In this document: positions 36,401-43,500 of the stretch, piece by piece | How the letters are laid out: each line of letters starts with the position of its first letter | Numbering within the stretch: position 1 is the stretch's first letter | DNA from: CAZAYY01 sp964489525 | Lineage (GTDB): Bacteria; Chloroflexota; Anaerolineae; Anaerolineales; JABWBV01 | Assembly (NCBI GenBank): GCA_964489525.1 | Contig: CAZAYY010000003.1 | Span: forward strand, 124,001-188,000 | Reading direction: 5' to 3' | DNA: 64,000 nt | The notes under the pieces: model-generated | What the model was told of the DNA's origin: nothing | The model's database searches: none | What the model saw: the letters and a program-made list of their open reading frames with translations, nothing else | Made by a program: the position numbers and the translations under genes

Positions 36401-38681
36401 CTACGCCACCAGCCTCGCTGGCCCTTACACCGTGTACGGTGTGACTGCTGATAAACTGGTCGACACCGCCATCCTGACCGGCCTGCCGCCGGATGTCTTC
36501 TACCTGCGCCTGCGCACCTTCACGCCCGCCCACGGCGACCAACAAAATGACCTGTGGAGTGAATACAGTACCCTGCTGGCCTATTCCACCTTGAGTATTT
36601 CCGGCAAGAAGTTCAACGACCTGAACGAAAACACGCTTTGGGATGCCGGGGAGCCCGCCCTGGCGGGTTGGACCATTTACCTGGACCTGAACAACAACGC
36701 CGCCCAGGACGCCGGGGAACCTGCTGCGGTCACCAGTGCCGATGGCAGCTACCTGTTTTCCAACCTGCAGCCGGGTTTGTACACCGTGCGCGAAGTTTTG
36801 CAGCCCAATTGGAAGCAAACCTTCCCGGCCGGGCCGGGCTTTGCCCACAGTGTGAGCATTGCCACCGGGCAGGTGGCGGTGGGCAGGGATTTTGGCAACG
36901 TCCTGCTGCCGCCGCCCACCGAACCGCCGGTGGTCTTCAGCATTTCCCCCGAAAGCGGCTATAACGATGCCGCCACGGCGGTGGCCATTTTGGGCGACAA
37001 TTTTGAAAGCGGGGCGGCGGTTGCCCTGGTGGGTCCGGCCAGCCTGCGCAGCGCCGCAGCGATTTACCCCCTGGATGTGTCCCTGGTGACCTTCAACCAG
37101 ATCCAGGCCAGTGTACCTGCCGGCCTGCCCGTCGGGCTGTACGACCTGCAGGTGACCAACCCCGGCCAGCTTAGCTACACCCTGGTGCAGGCTTACACGG
37201 TGAACGAACGGATTGCCCCCACCGTGACACGCATCTCGCCCCTGACCGGCCCCACTGACCGGGCAATCACCCTGGATATTTACGGCGAAAACTTCAGCAG
37301 CCTGCTCACGGTCACGCTCAAAACCCCGCCGGGCCAGTCCCCAGCCAACGAAATCGTGCTGGGCAACATCCTCTACGACACCAGCACCCACATCAAAGCC
37401 ACGGTTCCGAAAGATATCCCGGTGGGCAAGTACATTCTGACCGTCACCAACCTGGGCGGGCTGGTGGATATGGACCCCGGCGGGGTGGAAGATGATTTTT
37501 ACGACGCCCTGCAGGTGATTTTGAGCGATGACTTGTTCATCAACCCCGAAGAGCTGCGCCTTTCCCCGCATACCGTGCGCGAGGGAATCAGCCCCGACAT
37601 CCAGGTCACCATCCGGCGGCGGGATGGCGCGTTTGACATGCTCGATGTCGGCCTGTTCTTCTTCGTAACCGACGACGCCACCGCCCAAACCATCTTCCAA
37701 CAGGTGGTGGTGATTCCTTCCATCCCGCCCAACGGCATTGTCACTCAGAGCGTGGCCTGGCCAAACCCGGTTCCAGGCAGCTACACGGCCTGGGCAGTGG
37801 TGGATTTTGGCAACGACTACGACGAAGCCGACGAACTGAACAACCTGACCTCGCTTAAGCTGACCGTGCTGCCGCCTGCCGCCGACGCCACCCCGCCAAT
37901 CGTGACCGCATTCAGCATCAACAGCGGCGCCGACACCACCACCAGCCGCCAGGTGACCCTGAACACCACCGCGACTGACCCGGCCGGCCCGGTGGGTGAA
38001 ACCACTTCCGGCATTGCATACCTGAAGTTCCTGGAGTTCATCTACGACGCCAACACCGAAGATTTCCGCGAAATCGCCCGCAGCGACTGGCTGCCCTACG
38101 GCGAAGTCTCGGCCAATTACCCCTGGCGCATCCAGCCCGAACCCGGCCTGCGCTACATGCAGGTTTGGGCTTCCGATGCAGCCGGCAATGTTTCGGCCCA
38201 GCCCATGGAGGCCTTCATCAACCTGCTGGTCACCCTGCCGCAGCTGCTGGAAGGCCAGGCGCATGTCTACCGCTTTAGCATGGCCGCCGGGCAGCGCATC
38301 ACCGTCACCCTGGTTTCGCTGGGCGGCATGGCCGATTTGTACGTCTGGTCGCCCGACTGGCTGCCTGGTGAAGAGCCGCTCATCACCGATTGGACCAACG
38401 CCAACCAGAAATCGCTGGCCTTCGACGCCCTGGTGACCGGCGCCTACCAGGTGGAAATCGAAGCCTTCAGCAGCACCTTCTACCAGTTAAAGATCGAGCG
38501 TGGCCCGGCCTTAAGGGTCTTGCCCAATCAAGATGTGTTGGTGGATGAAGTCCGCGAACCCAACCGCGGCCGCCTGCTGCCGCTGATCAACGTGAGCAGC
38601 ACACCCAGCAATTACCAGGGTCTGGAAACTCCGCCGGTCCAGCCCGAGCTGCGCATCTTCCTGCCGCTGGTAGTGCGCTAA
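27435..38681 (+). CDS. Giant secreted multidomain protein with embedded solute-binding module
   Basis: 3748 residues with a signal peptide at about 1-36. Approximate order: ten VCBS/FG-GAP repeats (95-650, e.g. GDLDGDGDLDLL); plant-type leucine-rich repeats with a Cys cap (652-915); a CnaB-like strand domain (918-1005); a complete family-5 ABC solute-binding module (1008-1690), with IREIRESMNRLVDRDQIV near 1090 and VKWHDGSPLSAADFV near 1475; three or four beta repeats (1690-2110); a DUF11 domain (2111-2226); a second LRR block of about nine repeats (2226-2532); seven integrin-type FG-GAP blades (2536-2956); a fibronectin-like domain; an SdrD-B domain (3053-3155); two IPT/TIG domains; CARDB (3366-3482); an Ig-like domain; and a PPC domain (3599-3692). 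The end is IFLPLVVR. It is likely a surface or matrix protein for adhesion or ligand capture; the function is unknown. A single uninterrupted frame with AGGAGG before the ATG. Confidence 0.85.
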   Translation: MNTNRLRPLMLALMGVLCFIAILSLGTPSSPAAQAAQPGGPALAAALPFNRLELPAAPQALDVPVETRGITLEWERIMGGTLDGVYYENLYWGGLSTSFPNLVDIDADDDLDLFVSGNNRRRDNPGELRFYRNDGDAAAPDWTFVTDQYLPDHNGAQVRFVDLDGDGDYDCVALLSDRFVAYQNTGSASDPVWQEGGFNEIPHPGNWNAVSLNFADIDADADFDLFIVRSGDLYSDYTYLEFVENVGDANTPAWADPIAPYENITGKGMPWNPPEPGFDLLTFANTAFADIDADGDLDLFLSGPLHISLMRNDGTAQEPVWTFVTNDYAGIHYGNGYMHYNLAFGDLDNDADLDLLIGHEGGWLTHFKNTGTTSTANFVQWQNPLFPMEYGIQANPALGDLDNDGDLDLLLGAPDNWAAEQYGQGVVYLRNDGSPALPAWTFVSGAYQDITCGGGEMFPALVDIDDDGDLDLFLGSRAFFNNHDSYLCFYENIGTPTTPNFQFVTDTYLGISLPYGDYYDTIIQPAFGDLDGDGDYDLFIGSIGYYRNEGTPTTPNFVYDPDPPFTLDGLYFTFGDLDGDGDLDVVTDQQIYFNDTGIPDPPPNFYSYPFGKGLDYSGGPPSLGDLDGDGDLDLLQGGNGGLHYYTNAGDFCSNVTEIPAPECDNLLFFWFSTDGPNWHNHTGWWETYTPCSWYGVNCTAGHVTDLWLDSNNLNGDTTNGGLQGLTTLSQLKTLDLFNNALYGPIPPEWGSMVNLQRLNLWNNQFNGQIPVELGSLASIQILNLGHNQLQGAIPSELGGLDTLVLLWLSDNQLDSEIPADLGYNLPNLESLGLNNNQLSGTLPLSFRYLSSLQVLELQNNQLTGPIDSSFSMGPIALDTLNFANTGMCQNLIGIDPALDAWYASITDLTTTGLACSGGYEIGGRVTYQPDLLRAAGEYTPPLVHVTGDNRQVSLAPDSGGYYGVYMLPGSYTVQPDMPGYDFTPTHYNITLPPNTYSLNFTYSARGGWLDEIYFVTEGDQNITVDRIIAGQIDLAAQAWYHADLDVFQKAQDNHLGWFESRYFFDDLTMNPYGPVFNNGKFNPFAIREIRESMNRLVDRDQIVNQIFGGLAVPRWTTFNTGFPDDLRYRDLIAPLETTYAYNLAQAQADISTAMLANGAVLSNSVWHYAGEPITLTFLIRVEDKRTDIGNYIADQLEQIGFPVDRQYKTSGEASQLWVGGNVADGEWHLYTGGWVTTDVIRDLAVNFAFFHSPSGWPGVSLWENYSVPTDLMEVYTRLEQRDYADMAERRNLVAQALEGSLYWSNRLFIHDESTITYYNPEVSFFPNLVSSVINNALLPYTLRWAGYPGGSMTLGVQWVSDGAWNPVAGDNSSYTTLVRRFTTDPALLAHPQTGLMLPQRVESAEVVVVDGLPVTRTLDWVNLSFAPVITVPVDAWVDWDAASQDWVTANEKYPGGLTAAVKSVVHYPADLFDTVKWHDGSPLSAADFVMAMILPFERLDPASALYDPNYFTNLKDSFRGYRIVSTSPLVIESYWDEFQLDAENNVRSLWPDYGFGEAPWHLMAVAAQAEANGRAAFSEGKAASLGAPWLNFVGGPSLSILADELSSAWVGYYVPYPNVLNAFVDSGEADERYSNLSNWYNSVGHFWVGAGPYTLTYFDPYSETPSHLTRSPYHPDPAGKWSEPPPVEEMPYILLHQDFFNNYYSYLSTLHVQNPTAESTLLVLEFYDPSTSTTYSEQFFLPAHGLFTGTPNSFPDLPEGKTFTLRIGADQPIVSQVNTNSGTYTSLFASMGVPTGGLPREVVNTLLFPAMKGDVESSISLWNPGVSSADVVLTFYDQNGLQIHVENRSLPPEGRYSIPLTTIPQIPTGFIGTVWVSANNWAEASLMDAFASGHEQEYFSPASSTTIQFLPRAMKAFYEGGGTRTTKLYLVNQGTVNAFPTLVFYDENGTVVADWGFMNLAPGRIWIVDLAGIGQNSTTGNVYSVRATSDQPFALGELTRYDALGNDQAYAFEAVFHQVGSNHNIPRVSRQTGDYSVIQIQNTSSSQAAVTLTLYDVEGEVADTLNLNLPARGSYRWDASQVASLGDAFLGTATIAATQQVAVQVDEYQLAPDNLPVLEIGKTAPAKVASGALITYTLTVSNTSAFIASGLVITDILPVGTTYVSGGSFAGNEVSFTHPTLAAYGSAAFQFVVTATQTITNSQYAVESSEGVRATGANPVVTTITAEFCDLVTDIPKTECKALEALYNTTDGDNWSTNTDWLSTITPCTWYAVTCENGHVTGLDLTNNNLKGTIPIEITGLTQLRNLNFYFNQLSGPIPPELGSLAKLTYLSLAWNTLTGPIPPELGGLPELATLHLWINNLTGTIPTELSNLPKLYDLVLSSNQLTGAIPPELGAMTELTRLALDGNQLSGPIPAELANIPDLGILDLSNNHLNGSIPPGLGGLQELWYLKLSRNALSGVIPTELSNLPRIRHLYLTHNQFSGPIPASFAQLSTITDLDLGYNMFWADDLNLLAFLTTKDPDWAQTQTVPPTGLHAAVVSGQANAMFGEVNRAGDVNGDGYDDVLVAASGYANNAGRVFLYLGSPNGISATPVMTYTGENPGDYMNTASAAGDINNDGYDDVVISARHFDSSRGKVYVYYGSPAGLAQTPALTLLGESQGDYFGHTISTAGDVNGDGYADVVIGAPLYASGVGRAYVYHGGPGGLAASPAFVATGTTGSIPSRNSRMGYSVASAGDVNGDGYDDIIVGAQYFSTVHQEGRAYVYLGSAGGLNTAPAWFVTGENSMSYLGYTVSGAGDVNNDGYDDVLVAAIGYPSNLRQGKVYLYLGGSAGLASVPNRTYLGVRNYDYLGVGLAGVGDINGDGYADILMGATGFENGQTDEGAAYLVLGSSTGGSPTWSWTAESNQASASFGRPVAPAGDVNDDGYADVLVGAIYYDNGPQDGGRAYAWYGSAAGLPTNPSWMAETGYLSMHWTPILYTADGGYYEISYATSLAGPYTVYGVTADKLVDTAILTGLPPDVFYLRLRTFTPAHGDQQNDLWSEYSTLLAYSTLSISGKKFNDLNENTLWDAGEPALAGWTIYLDLNNNAAQDAGEPAAVTSADGSYLFSNLQPGLYTVREVLQPNWKQTFPAGPGFAHSVSIATGQVAVGRDFGNVLLPPPTEPPVVFSISPESGYNDAATAVAILGDNFESGAAVALVGPASLRSAAAIYPLDVSLVTFNQIQASVPAGLPVGLYDLQVTNPGQLSYTLVQAYTVNERIAPTVTRISPLTGPTDRAITLDIYGENFSSLLTVTLKTPPGQSPANEIVLGNILYDTSTHIKATVPKDIPVGKYILTVTNLGGLVDMDPGGVEDDFYDALQVILSDDLFINPEELRLSPHTVREGISPDIQVTIRRRDGAFDMLDVGLFFFVTDDATAQTIFQQVVVIPSIPPNGIVTQSVAWPNPVPGSYTAWAVVDFGNDYDEADELNNLTSLKLTVLPPAADATPPIVTAFSINSGADTTTSRQVTLNTTATDPAGPVGETTSGIAYLKFLEFIYDANTEDFREIARSDWLPYGEVSANYPWRIQPEPGLRYMQVWASDAAGNVSAQPMEAFINLLVTLPQLLEGQAHVYRFSMAAGQRITVTLVSLGGMADLYVWSPDWLPGEEPLITDWTNANQKSLAFDALVTGAYQVEIEAFSSTFYQLKIERGPALRVLPNQDVLVDEVREPNRGRLLPLINVSSTPSNYQGLETPPVQPELRIFLPLVVR

Positions 38682-38696
38682 AACCATCCTCCAGGG

Positions 38697-38723
38697 GTAG
38701 GGGCGGACGGCGTCCGCCCCTAC
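38697..38723 (+). terminator. Hairpin just after the giant gene
   Basis: GTAGGGGCGGAC (38697-38708) pairs with GTCCGCCCCTAC (38712-38723), a 12-bp stem with a 3-nt loop, 15 bp after the stop. There is no T-run. The same GGGCGGACGCCGTCCGCCC core occurs inside repeat blocks at about 39090 and 49743, so it is both a repeat fragment and a possible 3'-end stabiliser. Confidence 0.5.
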
Positions 38724-38877
38724 CGGAGGGTGGGGAAACCCCAATCATGCTGTAGGGACAGGTCGCCGGGCGGCGGAGGGGGTTGTGGGCGAACCATCCC
38801 CAAATGTGGTAAAAGGATTTCGGCACCCCCCGCAGACCTATCCTTGCCAGTGATCGCAATTCACCGGTGGGGCCGGG

Positions 38878-39281
38878 CTGCGGGTGGGCAGGCGGGCTGC
38901 GCCGGAAGGAACCAGGGGCGGCTCTGGAGCGACCCGCCCCTACCTGTGGATAACCCAGAATTGACGCTCCCTTAAATGGGCGCCGTACCCGGCGTCCATT
39001 TAAGGGAGGTGGCCGCCAGGCCGGAGGGGGTTCCCCATTCGTGTATTCGTGGCCCAAAATTCGTGGACGGTGAACGGGCCCCCTCCAGGCGGGCGGACGC
39101 CGTCCGCCCCTACCAACCCCCCTCCGGCTGCGCCGGGTCCCCCCCATTTTGCCTGCGGCAAAATAAGGGGACTTAAACCCCGCGTGTCATCCCGAACGGC
39201 GCAGCCGGAGGGATCTTCTTCCCAATTTAACATTTAACATTTTCAATTTATCCTTTCTTCCCCCATCCCCGGCGTTCGCCC
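38878..39281. repeat. Interspersed repeat block, copy b (R2 then R1)
   Basis: R2-type sequence begins near 38878 (GCGGGTGGGCAGGCGGGC), passes CTTAAATGGGCGCCGTACCCGGCGTCC near 38970, and continues with an arm shared only with copy d (TTCGTGGACGGTGAACGGGC near 39060, and TTTTGCCTGCGGCAAAATAA near 39146). R1 follows from 39182 and runs to GGCGTTCGCCCG at about 39281, so it enters the 3' end of the minus-strand gene at 39243-39995. The intergenic stretch 38724-38877 shows nothing more. Confidence 0.8.
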
Positions 39282-39995
39282 GTCCTCGCTTTTGGAGCGG
39301 GGTTTGCGCTTGCGCTCGCGCACCAAAACCCGGGCAAACGGGCGTGGATATTCCACCAGGAAACCCAGCCCGCTTTTCTCGGCGGCTTCCCGGCTGGCCT
39401 GGTACAGCGCCGCCAGCGGGGCCTGCAGGTTCCAACTGTCCGCCTGCAGGGTCACCAACGCCCGGCGCAGCGCCCGAAACTGGAACATCCGCCGCCGGGT
39501 GTAAATTTCCAGGCGCAGTTCCTCCAGCCGCCCGCGCAGCAAAGCGCGCACCGCCTGGTTCGGCTTGGGATCAAGCTCGCAGGCCGCCAGCTCATCCTCC
39601 CGCACCAGGGACCGCAGCCGCGCTTCCATCTCGGCCTTGCTGGCCAGGGTGATTTTGTTCAGGGTGAACTGGTAAGCCCGGCGGGGATACTGCGCCTGGC
39701 GCGGGTCCGTGGGCAGCAGTTTAAACCCCAGCACCGCCTCCCGCTGACCGGGGTAAGGCGGGTTGTTGAGCGTCACACGGCAGGCATTCTCGCCGAGGCT
39801 TTCAACCAGAATGCTCCCGCAGGCACCCAACTGGTGGCCATGGATGCGCCCCTTATCAATCGCAAAGAGCATCCGCTCCGGCGAAATTTCGATACAGCGA
39901 GAATGGCCCCCCAACCCGTACAGTTCCACGAGCACATCTCGCATTTGAAAAGTGACCTCCATCAGGGAAACCGGTAAATCCAGGCTGAATTCCAC
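39243..39995 (-). CDS. Hypothetical protein under a dyad-controlled promoter
   Basis: 250 residues, not recognised. The N-terminal half is mixed beta strands with small hydrophobic blocks (VTFQMRDVLVELYGLGG; GSILVESLGENACRVTL), with no signal peptide or membrane helix. The middle is Arg/Glu-rich and helical (about 115-200), and the end is very basic (RERKRKPRSK). The last 13 or so codons lie inside repeat R1, so the natural C-terminus may have been replaced. Start GTG at 39995, with AGGAGG about 10 bp upstream. A strong promoter and an operator-like dyad at 40035-40082 precede it. A basic cytoplasmic, possibly nucleic-acid-binding protein is a guess only. Confidence 0.7.
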   Translation of the reverse strand: MEFSLDLPVSLMEVTFQMRDVLVELYGLGGHSRCIEISPERMLFAIDKGRIHGHQLGACGSILVESLGENACRVTLNNPPYPGQREAVLGFKLLPTDPRQAQYPRRAYQFTLNKITLASKAEMEARLRSLVREDELAACELDPKPNQAVRALLRGRLEELRLEIYTRRRMFQFRALRRALVTLQADSWNLQAPLAALYQASREAAEKSGLGFLVEYPRPFARVLVRERKRKPRSKSEDGRTPGMGEERIN

Positions 39996-40034
39996 GGCTG
40001 TTTAACCTCCTGCTTTACAGCGCCTGCGCGGCAA

Positions 40035-40082
40035 ATAATAGAACATACGTACTAATTATATACAAAACCCCGGTTCTTGCAA
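40035..40082 (-). promoter_or_regulatory. Promoter and operator of the hypothetical gene 39243-39995
   Basis: On the minus strand TTGCAA (40082-40077) and TATAAT (40060-40055) are 16 bp apart. Directly downstream, 40054-40035 reads TAGTACGTATGTTCTATTAT, which matches 53719-53738 upstream of an unrelated membrane protein gene at 18 of 20 positions. The core AGAACATACGTACT is a near palindrome. Its position over the start point fits a repressor site. Confidence 0.65.
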
Positions 40083-40143
40083 CCCGTTTTTAAGATCAAT
40101 TTTTTGAATGGCATGGGTTGGTAGGGCAGACGGGGTTTGTGCG

Positions 40144-40387
40144 CTTTGCCGCGCATTGCGCAAATTTGCGCGAAGGATGGGGTTGGGTGGTATGGTTTAA
40201 TAGGGGGAACCCCGGTGGGGACGGGCGGGTCTGCGGGTGGGCAGGCGGGCGGACGCCGTCAGCCCCTACCGGAGACCACACCCTTCCGTGTCGTCCCGAA
40301 CGGCGCAGCCGGAGGGACCTTCTTCCCAATTTAACATTTAACATTTTCAATTTCCCCTTTCTTCCCCATCCTGTCCATCCCTGTTCA
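40144..40387. repeat. Interspersed repeat block, copy c (R2 then R1)
   Basis: TTTGCCGCGCATTGCGCAAA with the GCGCAAATTTGCGC palindrome near 40157-40170 opens a shortened R2, which jumps to GGCGGACGCCGTCAGCCCC near 40250. R1 (40287-40387) has the standard ATTTAACATTTAACATTTTC and ends CCATCCCTGTT. The 140 bp from here to the next start shows no clear promoter. Confidence 0.8.
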
Positions 40388-40527
40388 ACCTAAAACTTGT
40401 CCAAAAAATCATCCTTTCGTCCAATAGCGCAAAGGCTGGAAAGCGAGTACAGTTAAGGCTAAGCCTCAAAAAGCGTATGTTTCCAGATTGTAAATACATA
40501 ACAACCTGTGGAAAAAGGAGAAATACC

Positions 40528-43500
40528 ATGTCTAAATTCTCAACCCTGACCACCCTGCGCACCCTGCTGCTGCTGGCCTTTGGCCTGAGCCTGGCGCTCG
40601 GCTTCAGCCTCTCGGCCAGTGACAATGCCAGTGCGGCCAATGGGCTGACGGTGGAAATCATCGCCGCCCCCAACCTGGTGGTGGACTCGAACGTCCTCAC
40701 CCCGGCCAGCTACGCCCCAAAGGTGGCGACCGTGATTGGCAAATTCTGCAACACCGGCGCAACAACTTTGAACAATGTAGTCGCCCGGATTGGCGATTAT
40801 GATGCCAACACTCCCGGCATTTACCCTGCACGCGTGAACCCCACCCCGCTGACTGGCACCTACCGCTTCATCCACCTGGGCGGAACGAGCGACGCCACCC
40901 GCATCATGAATACCATCCCGGCCGGCGAATGCCGCTACCAGTACTGGTCGTTCACCTACCCGTGGACGAATGCGGATGCAGTCTCCGGCGCAACCATCCC
41001 GGGCACCATCGCCACCTGGGGCAACTCGGTCAAGGCCGACGATGACCTTTGGCTGGAATTCGACATGTGGGCCACCCACGCCGGCACCGGCGGAAGCACC
41101 CCCAGCGTGGACAACCATATCATGTACCACCGCAACGAGATTTCCGCCATGGCCAACAAAATTGAGCCAAACGGCAACCCGCCCGGCGCCTGGTTTAACA
41201 CCGAGACCAGCATCGTCTACCCCGGCGACACCATCACCACCAACGGCATCCTCTACCGCATTGGCAACGTGGGCGACGGCTTTGATAACGACGGTGACGG
41301 TGTGCCCGACCGCAACACCTGGCTGCAGCCCTTTGGCAGCCCGGCTTATGACCCCTCCTGTTTCCGGATTATTGACAGTCGCGGCACGCTCACAGTCACC
41401 CGCAGCGCCGGCAACCCGGATCTGATTATTGACTTTGAGAATACGCTCTACTTCACCAACCTGCCCCCCGACAACACCGACGTGCGCGGCGTGGTTTATT
41501 ACAAATTTTTGGCGCTGGGCGGGGCCTGCGTTGTGCCCATCAGCCCGTACCAGGAAGCCGCCTCTGGCCGCGACAACGAAAAATTCAACGGCGACTACGG
41601 CGGCGGCGCCGGCCCGGTTTCCAGCTTTGAACCGGCAGTCACGACCGACAAAACCGGCAACACCACGATCATCGAGGGCGGCACCATCACCTATACCATC
41701 CCAATTGCCAACGAAAGCACCACCCAGGATGCCGGCCTGATCCTGGCAAGCACCGGAGAAAGCTTCTACCCCGTCATCAACGACACCCTGCCCGACGGGC
41801 TGGAATATGTGTGTAAATCTGCTGACATCACCTTCTCTTCAGGGTACCCGATAACCAACACGGATTTCACATACTACACCTCCATTGACAGCGGCAACAC
41901 CTGGGTGCAGGGTGAACCGGCAAGCTGCCCGGGCACAAACCCGGTCAGCACCGACCCCAACAGCCTGTTTAAGATCCGCTTCGAAATGCTCGACCCGCTG
42001 CCCAAGAAAGTGGATGCCAGCGCCTTCACTGCTTACGCCACCTTCGCCGCCCGGGTTCCCACCAGCTTTGTCACCAACGAGGGCACTGCGATCATTGAAA
42101 ACTGTGCAGAAGTTTCTTTTGGCAACACCACCGGGTTCGCCACCGAATGCACCACCACCATCGTGGGGGGTGACCGCACCATCAGCGGCTTCGTCTGGCG
42201 CGATGAAAACCTGGACGGGTTAAAGACCGGTGAAACGACCAATGGCATTTTTAACCAATCTGGCGGCGCGGTAGAGGTCAAACTGTATTATGACTTAAAC
42301 AACAACAACGAAGTGGATGAGGATGACATTCTGGTGGCTACCACCCTGACCACCGGTGCGAACGACTCCAACTACTCTTTTACCGGCTTGGCCGCGGGTA
42401 ACTACCTGGTGGTGATTGATGAATTTGAAAATGCTTCGGAAAACCGCCTGCCCGACGGATACCGCCATACCACCGACACCGTCCGTGATGTCACTGTGGC
42501 GGGGTTGAATATAACTGATATTGACTTTGGCTTCGGGCCGTCCTTGCAAGTCACCAAAACGGTGGTGGGCGGCAGCGGCTACGAAAACACCAACATGACC
42601 TACAAAATCACCGTGCGCAACCTGCGCCCGGGCGGCGGCACCAGCGTGAACAATGCCTGCGTGTACGAAATTTGGGCGGGCTCTACCCTGGCCACCAAAA
42701 AGAACTTTGCCAACCGGGACAATGTGATTGGCGAAGAAGACGGCCTGTACGCCACCGGCGACCCGACCATCGGCGGCAACCAGGAGCTGCTGGTGAATGC
42801 TTTCGATTCCACCGGGTTTGTGGGCACCATCACCTCGGTGGAAGCCGTTATGGGGGTTTACTTTTCCAGTTCCCTTTCCAACGACAGCCTGATTTTGAAA
42901 GTGTACAACGCCCTGCCGGACAACAGCAACGGCAACTTCCTGGCCACCAGCGGCACAACTTTCAACACAACATACTTGAACGCCAACGTGATAGGCGCCA
43001 GCAACTATAAACTGCTGGGGTTCACCATCCCCGCTGCCTCTTCCCCCGGCGGCGCACCCTGGAACTGGAGCGAACTTTCTACCCTCTATTCGCAGATTGA
43101 ATTTGTCAAAACCGGTGGTGCAGATGCTTCTACCCTGTTTGTGGATGTAATGGGCTTCCGGGTCACCACCAGCGAGGATTGTGTCACTGGCGGCGCGGAC
43201 GATGTATTGGACATCGTTCCGCTCACCGATGTATATGACAGCAGCCGCCTGACCTTCGTGTCCGCCGACCCGCCGCAGACCTCCCACACGGCCCCCACCA
43301 TCACCTGGACCAATGTCGGCCCGATCAACGCCGGGCAGAGCCGCGATGTCTTTGTCACCCTCTCGGTCAACCAGATTTGCCCGCCCAACCAGGCCTGCGC
43401 CAATCTCACCGGTGTGGTCAATACTGCCAGCGTTGCCAACGCCGAGTTTGGCGATGGCACCGATGCCAACGATGACAGCGACCAGATCACCCACAACCTG

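Noticed and set aside
34971..38264. Minus-strand open frame of 1097 codons
   Set aside because: It lies wholly inside the giant plus-strand gene, lacks a ribosome site, and is the antisense shadow of GC-rich, Asp/Gly-repeat coding sequence.
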